Of a stretch of 24,990 bases of DNA, positions 15,374 to 23,440 are shown piece after piece; positions within the stretch are counted from its first letter, which is position 1, and each line of letters starts with the position of its first letter. Under the pieces are notes generated by a model. It saw only the letters and a list, made by a program, of their open reading frames with translations, searched no databases and had not been told where the DNA came from. The stretch comes from JANWKA01 sp035533815. GTDB lineage: Bacteria > Bacteroidota > Bacteroidia > Chitinophagales > Chitinophagaceae. The stretch spans positions 1 through 24,990 of the forward strand of contig DATLTB010000017.1 of the NCBI GenBank assembly GCA_035533815.1, in the 5' to 3' direction. The position numbers were made by a program, and so were the translations under genes.

Positions 15374-15631
15374 ATGCACCTGGAGATATTGACACCCGAA
15401 AGGAAAGTATTCACCGGAGAGGTTTATGGCCTTCAGATGCCAGGCATTGATGGCAGCTTTGAGGTACTGGAAAAACATGCGCCAATTATTGCTGCCCTGG
15501 CTGAAGGCAAACTCAAGGTGCTGAATGAAAAGCATAATTTCTCCTATTACCAGATCAAGGGAGGATTCCTGGAAGTCCTGGACAATAAAGCCACTATCCT
15601 GGTAGAGGGAGCCATTCCGGTGGTGAATTAA
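15374..15631 (+). CDS. atpC: F1Fo ATP synthase subunit epsilon, short form
   Basis: At 85 aa this is only the N-terminal beta-sandwich of the epsilon subunit: LEILTPERKVFTGEVYGLQMPGIDGSFEVLEKHAPIIAALAEGKLKV and a GGFLEVLDNKATILVE core. The C-terminal two-helix domain that inhibits ATP hydrolysis in E. coli and Bacillus epsilon is absent. Short epsilon subunits are typical for Bacteroidota, so this is probably not a truncation. It follows atpD after 23 nt in the same operon and would couple gamma to the c-ring without epsilon-mediated inhibition. Confidence 0.93.
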   Translation: MHLEILTPERKVFTGEVYGLQMPGIDGSFEVLEKHAPIIAALAEGKLKVLNEKHNFSYYQIKGGFLEVLDNKATILVEGAIPVVN

Positions 15632-15955
15632 GTTGCCACAGGGACTGATTCATCTGATGAACAGGGATCTGTAAAAATCTTTATTGCGATAACGGGATAG
15701 AAATAATAGCTCGGGTCTCCAAAAGCTGAAATTATTGAAATTAGCATTCACATACTCAGTTCCTTTAGCCATTTCAGGATCTTTGAGGTCCCCCTTGCCT
15801 GGAGAAGGGTAAAAACAGGGAATCTCAAAAAGTATATTCAATGAACTGGAGTAGCAGAATAAACCCATTATCCTTTGCCAGTCTACCCGGAAATTACATG
15901 AATAATATTCTCCTTTTTCAAGTATTAATCCCCTGATTGTAGTATAATTACATCA
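15632..15955. other. Intergenic stretch after atpC
   Basis: This 324-bp stretch holds no gene I can support. A 72-codon minus-strand reading frame (15650-15868) shows no recognisable motif. No TAnnTTTG element or terminator was found; the SDR gene that follows begins with GTG. Confidence 0.5.
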
Positions 15956-16849
15956 GTGAATTCAACGAAGGGTAAAATTGTGCTGGCGGGGGGAACCGGA
16001 TTTATCGGGTCCTGCCTGACCAAGCAGTTCAACAGGCTGGGATACCAGGTGGTAATTGTATCCCGGTGGCCCCCTTTTGTGCAGTGGAAGGATGAAAAAG
16101 CCCTGATCCATTCCCTGGAAGGCTCCGGACTGGTGGTTAACCTGGCGGGCAAATCTGTGGATTGCCGGTATAATCAACGGAACCGGGATGAGATCATACA
16201 ATCCAGAATAGAAACCACCAGCAAGCTGGGGGAAGCAATATCCAATTGTGTCAACCCTCCGGAGCTTTGGATCAATCTGAGCACAGCCACTATTTACAGG
16301 GATGCCCTGGACAGGGAGATGACCGAAGCGCATGGGGAATTGGGGAAAGGATTTTCCGTAGAAGTGGCGACCCGGTGGGAAGAAACTTTTTTTTCATTCC
16401 GGTTATCAAAAACCCGGCTGGTAGCCCTTCGTACAGCCATTGTGCTGGGCAGGAATGCCCGGTTGGTGAAAATGAATGCAAATCTGGTGAAATATGGTCT
16501 GGGCGGCATGCAGGGTAACGGGAGACAGATGTTCAGCTGGCTGCATATAGATGATCTGGTGCGCATCATTCAATTTATCTGGGAAAACCCAGCCCTGTCA
16601 GGCATTTATAATGCAAGTTCCCCCAATCCGGTGACCAACAAACAATTCATGCAGACCTTCCGCAGGATCAAGGGGGTGAGGTTCGGATTTCCTGTCCCGG
16701 CCTGGATATTGGGAACCGGGGCATTCTTTCTGCGTACCGAACCCGAGTTAGTGCTCAAGAGCCGGTGGGTATTGCCGGACCGGTTGATTAAGCATGGATT
16801 TATTTTTAAATACCCTGACCTGGAGCAAGCCCTCAAATCGGTGACCTGA
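15956..16849 (+). CDS. TIGR01777-family SDR epimerase-like protein (YfcH/SulA-type)
   Basis: This 297-aa protein has the Rossmann motif GGTGFIG (12-18) and the family-specific segment NLAGKSVDCRYNQRNRDEIIQSRI. The conserved FSWLHIDDLVRIIQF and GIYNASSPNPVTNKQF follow, as does a C-terminal DUF1731-like tail. It belongs to the extended short-chain dehydrogenase/epimerase family TIGR01777 (E. coli YfcH, cell-division-inhibitor-like annotation). Substrate and cellular role are not known. I chose the GTG at 15956 because the Rossmann strand begins a few residues later and there is no nearby ATG. The DCC gene begins 1 nt after its stop, so they are an operon. Confidence 0.88.
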   Translation: MNSTKGKIVLAGGTGFIGSCLTKQFNRLGYQVVIVSRWPPFVQWKDEKALIHSLEGSGLVVNLAGKSVDCRYNQRNRDEIIQSRIETTSKLGEAISNCVNPPELWINLSTATIYRDALDREMTEAHGELGKGFSVEVATRWEETFFSFRLSKTRLVALRTAIVLGRNARLVKMNANLVKYGLGGMQGNGRQMFSWLHIDDLVRIIQFIWENPALSGIYNASSPNPVTNKQFMQTFRRIKGVRFGFPVPAWILGTGAFFLRTEPELVLKSRWVLPDRLIKHGFIFKYPDLEQALKSVT

Positions 16850-16850
16850 C

Positions 16851-17300
16851 ATGGAAATGGAAGATGCCCATATCCTGTTGTTTGATGGGGTTTGCCACTT
16901 ATGCAATAGGCTGGTACCGTTTGTTATCCGGCGGGATCCGAAAGCAAAGTTCCGGTTCGCTGCCCTGCAATCGGTCCCCGGTCAGCAATTACTGCGACAG
17001 TTTGGACAATCAATGGATCATTTGGACACATTCATCTATATCCGGGCGGGCAAATGTCTGCGTAAGTCCACGGCGGCTTTGGAAATTTTAAAAGAGATTG
17101 GCGGAGGCTGGAAACTCCTGTATATATTAAAGATCATCCCCCTTTTCCTCAGGGATTGGGTTTACGACCGGATTGCCAGGTCCCGGTACCGGATTTTCGG
17201 CAGGGAAGCTGCCTGCATGGTCCCTGAACCGGAGTTCAGGAAAAGGTTCCTGGACGAGGATACTGTATTCAGTTCAGGGAAGGATCAAGGGGGAAATTAG
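16851..17300 (+). CDS. DCC-family thiol-disulfide oxidoreductase-like protein (DUF393)
   Basis: This 149-aa protein carries the defining DGVCHLCN motif (D12, C15, C18) followed by FAALQS, both typical of the DCC family (YuxK-like). A thioredoxin-like redox role is inferred for the family; substrates are unknown. It begins immediately after the SDR gene, at ATG 16851 or the in-frame ATG 16857. Its last 32 bp overlap the 3' end of yqgE on the other strand. Confidence 0.88.
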   Translation: MEMEDAHILLFDGVCHLCNRLVPFVIRRDPKAKFRFAALQSVPGQQLLRQFGQSMDHLDTFIYIRAGKCLRKSTAALEILKEIGGGWKLLYILKIIPLFLRDWVYDRIARSRYRIFGREAACMVPEPEFRKRFLDEDTVFSSGKDQGGN

Positions 17301-17820
17301 CCATGATGGCAAAATTATCTCCCATTTTCCGGAGGGATTCTTTCCAGATCTGCTTTTCTTCCATGCCAAAGACCATTGTCCTGTTAGCCTTGGATAAAAT
17401 CCAGGACTTTTCCTTGAGTTCATGGTCCAGCTGGCCGGTGCCCCAGCCTGTATAACCGAGAAAAAACCTGATCTGCCTCGCAGATAGCTTACCTTCATTG
17501 ACCAGCCGGATGGCTTTTTCAAAATGGCTTCCCCAATACAGGCCTTTTAGGATTTCCAGGCTTCCTTCGGCAAGCAGCGGAGACTGGTGAAGAAATTGCA
17601 TCGTATTCAACTGAACCGGGCCACCATAATGCACATGGATCTTTTCCATGGTCATCTCAGGCAGTAGCAAGTCCAGGGTTTGTTCCAACGGGCGGTTAAT
17701 GACAAATCCAAGGCTTCCCTCTTCCTGATGTTCACATAATATGATCACAGCCCGGGAAAAATGGGGATCTTTCAGGAAAGGATCAGCAATTAAAAGGCAG
17801 CCTTTGACCGGTGCATGCAT
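17269..17820 (-). CDS. yqgE: YqgE/AlgH family protein (UPF0301)
   Basis: This 183-aa protein, from ATG 17820, has the hallmark start KGCLLIADPFLKDPHFSRAVIILCEHQEEGSLGFVINRP. It also has HYGGPVQ, RFFLGYTGWGTGQLDHEL and the C-terminal segment WKESLRKMG. The frame is open to 17871, but the extra 17 residues are not family-like, and the -7 element TATATTTG (17856-17849) falls inside them, so 17820 is the better start. The family's molecular function is unsettled. It overlaps the DCC gene tail to tail by 32 bp. Confidence 0.9.
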   Translation of the reverse strand: MHAPVKGCLLIADPFLKDPHFSRAVIILCEHQEEGSLGFVINRPLEQTLDLLLPEMTMEKIHVHYGGPVQLNTMQFLHQSPLLAEGSLEILKGLYWGSHFEKAIRLVNEGKLSARQIRFFLGYTGWGTGQLDHELKEKSWILSKANRTMVFGMEEKQIWKESLRKMGDNFAIMANFPLDPSLN

Positions 17821-17848
17821 TACAGCTGGAATTTGGTATTCAAACGCC

Positions 17849-17856
17849 CAAATATA
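17849..17856 (-). promoter_or_regulatory. -7 element of yqgE
   Basis: TATATTTG is a perfect TAnnTTTG on the minus strand, 28 nt before the ATG at 17820. No clear -33 element is seen. Confidence 0.5.
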
Positions 17857-17924
17857 TTGCAATATTGGCACCTGTCCATTTAGCCGGATAACTTTTTGGA
17901 ACGGAGTGACTATGCATCCTGAAG

Positions 17925-17961
17925 ACCCCTGATTTGTTGCGTCAGAAAGGGGTTTTGCCCC
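17925..17961. repeat. Two mutually exclusive hairpins between yqgE and the histidine kinase
   Basis: ACCCCT (17925-17930) can pair with AGGGGT (17948-17953), and the same GGGG (17949-17952) can pair with CCCC (17958-17961) across TTTTG. The two folds exclude each other. Function is unknown. Confidence 0.35.
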
Positions 17962-18063
17962 AAATGCATATCAAAAGTTCAGGTTAGGTTAAAATGGTGT
18001 TAAATCATGGGTAGGGAAGGGTGCCGTTTCAAACCAATGCAGCTAAGGAATTAATTTTACAGG

Positions 18064-19407
18064 ATGAAGAAGATATTTCCATTGATTGTATCCCTGATCA
18101 CGATTTCCCTGCTTAGCATCATTTTTATCCAGGTCAGCTGGATCAGGAATGCAGCAGTGATGAAAAAAGAAGAATGGGATCAGAAATTAGTGGAGGTAAC
18201 CGATGAGATCGGAGATGAACTCGTCAATGCCAAGGTACCCCTGGAAAGGTTTAAAAAGCAAATCAGTTCCAATGATCCGGCCCTGGGTTTGCTGGCTGAC
18301 CAACTGGGGTCCAATTTTTTAAACCAGAGTTATCCGGTGAGCGAAAAATATACGGAATCGGAGATCAATGATATTGTAAGGAAATATATGCAGGAAAAGG
18401 ACCTGCAGGGCCACTATGAATTTGCCGTGGGTACCAATATCGGCTTCACGACCAGTTTCCCTATCCAATCCCAGGAATTTCTTCAGGCCTGGCAACGATC
18501 TTCCACCGATACCCTGCAAACGAGACGTTGCGTATATGAACTGTCCAGTTTTGGCATCGCCTTGCCAGCCCAGGAAACTTTCTGGCTGATCCTGACCGAA
18601 CCGCCGAATTTTGTCCTGCGCTCCCTCAGCCTGATGATCGGGGGTTCCCTGTTGTTCACCCTGATCCTGATCGCCGCTTTTGCCCTGACGGTATCTACCA
18701 TGCTGCGGCAAAAAAAGATCTCCGAGATCAAATCGGATTTCATCAATAATATGACCCATGAACTGAAGACCCCGCTGGCCACTATATCGCTGGCCGTGGA
18801 TGCGATTGGGAATGAAAAAGTATTGGGCAACCAGGAAAAGATCCGGTATTTTACCGGGATCATCAAGGAAGAGAACCGGAGAATGCATACCCAGGTGGAA
18901 AATATCCTGCAGTCGGCGTTGCTGGGGAAAAAGGATATCAAACTCCATTTCGAACAGGTGGATGTGCATCAGGCTATAGAAGCATGCATCGATAATTTCC
19001 AGCTCCAGCTCCAGCACATCGGGGTGAAACTGGACACCCAGCTGCATGCCAGCAATCCCTTCATCCAGGCCGATGAGGTCCATTTCGGCAATGTGATTTC
19101 CAACCTGATGGACAATGCCATCAAATATTCCAGTACCGACCCAGTGATCAGGATCAATACGGAAAATACCAAAAACGGCATCCATATCGGGATAATGGAT
19201 AACGGGATAGGCATGACCAAGGAGACCCAGTCCAAGATATTTGAGAAGTTTTACCGGGCACACACCGGCAACCTGCACAATGTCAAGGGATTTGGATTGG
19301 GGCTCGCTTACGTGAAAGCCATTGTGGAAGGCCACCGGGGGAAGGTGGCCGTGGAGAGCAAGGTGGGGGAGGGCAGCATTTTCACCCTGGAATTTCCACA
19401 GGATTAA
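18064..19407 (+). CDS. Sensor histidine kinase (orphan in this window)
   Basis: This 447-aa two-component kinase has TM1 at about 5-25, a periplasmic sensor region at about 30-185 and TM2 at about 188-212. The DHp domain has the phospho-acceptor H232 in MTHELKTPL. The HATPase domain has the N box NLMDNAIKYSS (347-357), DNGIGM (379-384) and GFGLGLAY (409-416). All catalytic motifs are intact. It resembles RprX-like kinases of Bacteroidota. No response regulator is adjacent: upstream is yqgE on the other strand, and downstream its TAA overlaps the stop of ldcA2 in a shared TTAA. The partner must be encoded elsewhere. The 368-aa ORF on the opposite strand is a shadow. Confidence 0.93.
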   Translation: MKKIFPLIVSLITISLLSIIFIQVSWIRNAAVMKKEEWDQKLVEVTDEIGDELVNAKVPLERFKKQISSNDPALGLLADQLGSNFLNQSYPVSEKYTESEINDIVRKYMQEKDLQGHYEFAVGTNIGFTTSFPIQSQEFLQAWQRSSTDTLQTRRCVYELSSFGIALPAQETFWLILTEPPNFVLRSLSLMIGGSLLFTLILIAAFALTVSTMLRQKKISEIKSDFINNMTHELKTPLATISLAVDAIGNEKVLGNQEKIRYFTGIIKEENRRMHTQVENILQSALLGKKDIKLHFEQVDVHQAIEACIDNFQLQLQHIGVKLDTQLHASNPFIQADEVHFGNVISNLMDNAIKYSSTDPVIRINTENTKNGIHIGIMDNGIGMTKETQSKIFEKFYRAHTGNLHNVKGFGLGLAYVKAIVEGHRGKVAVESKVGEGSIFTLEFPQD

Positions 19408-20312
19408 ATTTCTTCCAGGGTGCATTTGTCCATACCTGCAGAAAGTCGGTAAGGCATGCCCAGCTTCAGGGCATAATTATCCGGCTGGTGACCCGCTGGG
19501 AAACCGAAACATACCGGGTAACCGGATGACTTCAGTTTGTCGGCAATGATTTCTTCGGGTGTTTGTCCAAATGGTATCGTTTCATCTTCTTTAGTCCGGG
19601 TAAATCCTCCGACTACCAAACCAGACAGATGATCCAGCTTGGCGGCTCGTGCCAGGGTGTACATCATCCGGTCAATATTATAGAGGTATTCATCCACGTC
19701 TTCGATGAATAGTATTTTGCCGTAGGTCCCCAGTTCAGATGCAGAACCGGTAACAGAAACCAACAGGGACAGGTTACCCCCAACCAGGAGTCCGATACTT
19801 TGCCCGATCCTGTTCAGGGGATGGGGGGCAAACTGATAGGATAATTTTTCCCCTGTCAGCGCCCGTTGCAGGGACAGGGCAGACTGGTCAAGGGTACCAT
19901 ATAACAGATCAATGCACATCTCTGCATGAAGGGTTGGAATATGCATCTGGGTCTGGATATGGGAGTGCAGCACGGTGATATCGCTGTATCCCACCAACCA
20001 TTTGGGCTTCAGGTAAAACCGGTTGAAGTTTATCCGGTCAATGATGCGCACAGTCCCATAGCCCCCCCTGCCGAACAGGATGGCATTGATGCCATCATCA
20101 TCCAGCATATCCTGGAGGTCTGCCGCCCGCTGGTCATCCGATCCGGCAAAAGTATAATCCTGGGCATCAATGGTATTACCCACCCTGACCCGGTACCCCC
20201 AGGATTGGAGCAGGTCCATAGCAGGTTGTATGTCCGGGCGGCACATATATCCTGCAGGACAGGTGATGCCAATGGTGTCTCCGGGTTTTAGGTATGGTGG
20301 AATAATGCTCAT
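19404..20312 (-). CDS. LD-carboxypeptidase (peptidase S66), second of a tandem pair
   Basis: This 302-aa protein, from ATG 20312, is an S66 muramoyl-tetrapeptide LD-carboxypeptidase/MccF-type serine peptidase. Its triad is S110 in VGYSDITVLH, E204 in FIEDVDEYL and H275 in FPAGHQPDNYAL, with the GRGGYG oxyanion-loop region at 81-86. I chose 20312 because it aligns with the neighbour's start (IPP-LKPGDTIGITC) and falls 10 nt after the upstream gene's stop; the frame open to 20363 would overlap that gene. The family removes the terminal D-Ala from murein tetrapeptides during recycling or cleaves microcin C-type peptides; which applies here is unclear. There is no signal peptide. Its stop overlaps the kinase stop. 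Confidence 0.9.
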   Translation of the reverse strand: MSIIPPYLKPGDTIGITCPAGYMCRPDIQPAMDLLQSWGYRVRVGNTIDAQDYTFAGSDDQRAADLQDMLDDDGINAILFGRGGYGTVRIIDRINFNRFYLKPKWLVGYSDITVLHSHIQTQMHIPTLHAEMCIDLLYGTLDQSALSLQRALTGEKLSYQFAPHPLNRIGQSIGLLVGGNLSLLVSVTGSASELGTYGKILFIEDVDEYLYNIDRMMYTLARAAKLDHLSGLVVGGFTRTKEDETIPFGQTPEEIIADKLKSSGYPVCFGFPAGHQPDNYALKLGMPYRLSAGMDKCTLEEI

Positions 20313-20322
20313 GGCAGACTGG

Positions 20323-21249
20323 TCAGCTGATCTTTTCCCTGAGGTGGCAATGGGTATCCTCAACCTTCAGCTGGTAGGGCACTCCGATCTTCAGGGCATA
20401 GTTTTCCACCTGGTGTCCTGCCGGAAAACCAAAACAAACCGGAAAACCTTCTTCTTTCACGAGTTCCCGGATCAGCTCATGTTCGGTCTGACCGAAGGGA
20501 GTGGAGGTGTCCCTGTAATCCGTAAAGCTGCCCACGATCATTCCAGCCAGTCCCTCCAGCCAGCCCGCCCGCTTTAGGTTATACATCATCCGGTCCACCA
20601 CATACCGGTATTCGCTGGTGTCTTCCAGCAAGAGGATCTTCCCACGCATATTGGGACAGGACACCGTTCCGGAGAGATTGGCCAACAGGGAAAGGTTGCC
20701 GCCGACCAGGGGTCCGATGCAATCTCCGGATATATTCAGGGGATTTGAATCAAAAGTATAGATTGCCGGCATTCCGAACAAGGCATTTTTCAGGCTGGTC
20801 ACGAAGGGGCCTCCAGCAGTTTCCGGAATGATCCCGCTGCACATCAGGCTGTGCAGGGAAGCTATTTTATAGTTATGGTAAATATGGATGTGCAGGGTGG
20901 TGATATCGCTGTATCCGGCAATCCATTTGGGTCTCGCAGCAAATGCCTTGAAGTTGAGCCCATCCAGGATCCGGACCATCCCATACCCCCCGCGACCAAA
21001 AAGGATGGCCTGGATTTCCGGATCGTCCAGCATGTCCTGGAGATCGGAGCGCCGGTCGGCATCCGGAGCGGAGAAGTTATTCCAAGCCCCTCCGACTGTT
21101 TTGCCGATCCTGACCTTCAACCCCCAGCTTTTCAGGACTTCAGCAGCATAGGCAGCAACATCTCCGCTGATTTTGCTGGAAGGGCAGGTAATCCCGATGG
21201 TATCACCGGGCTTAAGGGCGGGTGGGATTTTGGTCATTGTGGCCGGCAT
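20323..21249 (-). CDS. LD-carboxypeptidase (peptidase S66), first of a tandem pair
   Basis: This 308-aa protein is a paralogue of the next gene, with the same motif order: GRGGYG (85-90), S114 in AGYSDITTLH, E209 in LLEDTSEYRY and H279 in FPAGHQVENYAL. Both copies keep the full Ser-Glu-His triad, so neither is a decayed duplicate. The start may be M1 or M5. Cytosolic localisation and murein peptide recycling are the default inference for LdcA-type members. MccF-type detoxification of peptide-nucleotide antibiotics is possible, since a tandem pair need not share one substrate. It is divergent from metG; the predicted metG promoter lies inside its 5' end and leader. Confidence 0.9.
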   Translation of the reverse strand: MPATMTKIPPALKPGDTIGITCPSSKISGDVAAYAAEVLKSWGLKVRIGKTVGGAWNNFSAPDADRRSDLQDMLDDPEIQAILFGRGGYGMVRILDGLNFKAFAARPKWIAGYSDITTLHIHIYHNYKIASLHSLMCSGIIPETAGGPFVTSLKNALFGMPAIYTFDSNPLNISGDCIGPLVGGNLSLLANLSGTVSCPNMRGKILLLEDTSEYRYVVDRMMYNLKRAGWLEGLAGMIVGSFTDYRDTSTPFGQTEHELIRELVKEEGFPVCFGFPAGHQVENYALKIGVPYQLKVEDTHCHLREKIS

Positions 21250-21260
21250 TGATTAATTTG
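21229..21260 (+). promoter_or_regulatory. Predicted metG promoter
   Basis: TTTG (21229-21232) and TTAATTTG (21253-21260; one mismatch to TAnnTTTG) are separated by 20 bp. The transcription start would fall near 21267, at the very beginning of the perfect hairpin at 21266-21299. Confidence 0.45.
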
Positions 21261-21265
21261 CAGAC

Positions 21266-21299
21266 TGCCCGGGTGATTCTTACTGAAATCACCCGGGCA
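21266..21299. promoter_or_regulatory. Perfect hairpin in the ldcA-metG divergent region (metG 5' leader)
   Basis: TGCCCGGGTGATT (21266-21278) pairs perfectly with AATCACCCGGGCA (21287-21299) around an 8-nt loop, with the metG ATG 35 nt later. There is no U-run after it on the metG side. As it sits upstream of both genes, a terminator role is unlikely. It could protect the 5' end of the metG mRNA or bind a regulator. It does not match any riboswitch I know. Confidence 0.7.
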
Positions 21300-21334
21300 T
21301 TGGATATCCATACAATATAGGAAGACGGTTTCAA

Positions 21335-23440
21335 ATGGCAAATTTCAAACGATACCTGGTCACTGCAGCATTACCCTATGCCAATGGCCCGGTGCATATC
21401 GGTCATCTGGCAGGCTGTTACCTGCCCGCAGATATCTATGTGCGTTACCTGCGGGCCCGGAACGCCGATGTCAAATTTATCTGTGGAACCGATGAACACG
21501 GGGTGCCGATCACCATCAAGGCGCTGCAGGAAGGAGTCAGCCCCCAGGTAATCGTGGATAAATACCATCAGGAGATCAGTGAAAGCTTTGCAGGGATGGG
21601 AATATCCTTTGATATCTTTTCCCGCACCTCACTTCCCATACATCATGAGACCGCATCCGCTTTTTTCCTGAACATGTATAAAAAGGGGCTGTTTGAAGAA
21701 AAGGAAACTGAGCAGTATTATGATGAAGAAAAGGGGATATTCCTGGCTGACCGTTATATCACCGGCACCTGCCCCAACTGTGGTTTTGAAAGGGCATACG
21801 GTGACCAGTGCGAACGCTGTGGCAGTAGCCTGAGCCCGGAGGACCTGATCCATCCCCGCTCCACCCTGAGTAATGCGGTACCGGTGAAAAGAAAGACCAG
21901 GCATTGGTTCATGCCGCTGCAGCAATATGAACCCTGGCTGAAGCAGTGGATCCTTGAGGAACATCAGGAATGGAAAAACAATGTATACGGGCAGTGCAAG
22001 AGCTGGCTGGATAGCGGGCTACAGCCCAGGGCAATGACCAGGGACAGCCATTGGGGAGTCAAAGTGCCGCTCCCGGATGCGGAAGGGAAAGTACTGTACG
22101 TATGGTTCGATGCTCCAATCGGGTATATTTCTGCGACCCGGGAACTGACAACGGACTGGGAAAAGTATTGGAAAAATGAGGATACCAGGTTGGTACATTT
22201 TATCGGTAAGGACAATATCGTCTTCCATTGCATCATCTTTCCGGCCATGTTAAAAGCTCATGGAGGGTTTATCCTTCCGGACAATGTACCGGCCAATGAA
22301 TTTTTGAATATTGAAGGGGAAAAAGTGAGCACATCGCGGAACTGGGCGGTCTGGGTGAAAGATTATCTGCAGGATTTTCCGGATCAGGCTGATGTGCTGA
22401 GATATGTATTGTGCAGTACGGCTCCGGAAACCAAGGACAATGATTTTACCTGGAAGGATTTTCAGGACCGGAACAATGGGGAACTGGTGGCCATTTTCGG
22501 CAATTTTGTCAACCGTACCCTGGTGCTGATGCACAAGCTTTGCGGAGGTAAGGTCCCGGTATTCCATAAAGATCTCGAGGATGCCCTGGACAGGGCCATG
22601 CTGGATTCCCTACCGATTTACAGAAACAGGATCGAGGATGCCCTGGAGAGTTTTCATTTCAGGGATGCCCTGTCCAGGGTCATGGACCTGGCCAGGGACG
22701 GAAATAAATACCTGCAGGAAAAGCAACCCTGGATACTGGCTAAAACAGCAGAATCCCTGGCTGAAAACCGCAGTCAGGTGGATAATTGCCTGCATATCTG
22801 TTTGCAGCTGACGGCCAACCTGGCTATCCTGATCAATCCCTTCCTTCCCTCTACGGCAAAGAAAATCTGTCATATGTTGAAGGTGGTGGACCGGATGCTG
22901 GATTGGGAAAATGCAGGGTCCTCCAAACTGCTGAGTGTTGGTTACAGCTTGCGGGCTCCTGAATTGCTATTTAAAAAAGTAGAAGATGAGGAAGTGAGCC
23001 TTCAGGTAGAGAAGTTGCATAAAGGCCTTTCCCGGCCCATGCCTGGAACCGGAGCGGAAAATAAGGATCCGGAACCAGGTTCTGATAAGGGTAAGGGCAC
23101 CCAGGTCACAAAGCCACAGATCCAGTTCGATGACTTTGCCAGGCTGGATCTTCGGATCGGCACCATCGTGCAGGCCGAAAAAGTGGAAAAAACGGATAAA
23201 CTGCTCAAACTGACCGTGGACCTAGGGACGGAGCAAAGGACCGTAGTTTCCGGCATTGCCTCCCAGTTTCGTCCGGAGGACCTGACCGGGAAACAAGTAA
23301 CCCTGGTCGCCAATCTGGCCCCCAGGAAGATGAAGGGAATCGAAAGCCAGGGAATGATCCTGATGGCCGAAGAACCCAGTGGGCGGCTGATCTTCGTATC
23401 GGCCACAGAGCATGCTGCGGAAGGAAGTAAGGTGAGCTGA
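21335..23440 (+). CDS. metG: Methionyl-tRNA synthetase
   Basis: This 701-aa enzyme charges tRNA-Met. The class I HIGH motif is HIGH at 21-24. The zinc knuckle of the CP domain uses C146, C149, C159 and C162 (CPNCG...CERCG). The KMSKS-type loop is KVSTSR (330-335), the form common in Bacteroidota. An anticodon-binding helical domain follows, then a low-complexity charged linker (about 570-592, GTGAENKDPEPGSDKGKG). A C-terminal EMAP/Trbp111-type tRNA-binding domain spans about 593-701 (FDDFARLDLRIGTIVQAEKV...). All functional parts are intact. It is preceded by a perfect hairpin in the predicted leader, and no terminator is evident after the stop. Confidence 0.97.
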   Translation: MANFKRYLVTAALPYANGPVHIGHLAGCYLPADIYVRYLRARNADVKFICGTDEHGVPITIKALQEGVSPQVIVDKYHQEISESFAGMGISFDIFSRTSLPIHHETASAFFLNMYKKGLFEEKETEQYYDEEKGIFLADRYITGTCPNCGFERAYGDQCERCGSSLSPEDLIHPRSTLSNAVPVKRKTRHWFMPLQQYEPWLKQWILEEHQEWKNNVYGQCKSWLDSGLQPRAMTRDSHWGVKVPLPDAEGKVLYVWFDAPIGYISATRELTTDWEKYWKNEDTRLVHFIGKDNIVFHCIIFPAMLKAHGGFILPDNVPANEFLNIEGEKVSTSRNWAVWVKDYLQDFPDQADVLRYVLCSTAPETKDNDFTWKDFQDRNNGELVAIFGNFVNRTLVLMHKLCGGKVPVFHKDLEDALDRAMLDSLPIYRNRIEDALESFHFRDALSRVMDLARDGNKYLQEKQPWILAKTAESLAENRSQVDNCLHICLQLTANLAILINPFLPSTAKKICHMLKVVDRMLDWENAGSSKLLSVGYSLRAPELLFKKVEDEEVSLQVEKLHKGLSRPMPGTGAENKDPEPGSDKGKGTQVTKPQIQFDDFARLDLRIGTIVQAEKVEKTDKLLKLTVDLGTEQRTVVSGIASQFRPEDLTGKQVTLVANLAPRKMKGIESQGMILMAEEPSGRLIFVSATEHAAEGSKVS

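Noticed and set aside
15650..15868. 72-aa minus-strand ORF between atpC and the SDR gene
   Set aside because: No recognisable motif, no promoter and no neighbour in the same direction; cannot be supported as a gene.
18319..19425. 368-aa minus-strand ORF opposite the histidine kinase
   Set aside because: The plus strand encodes an intact kinase with H, N and G boxes; the antisense frame is open only because of codon composition.
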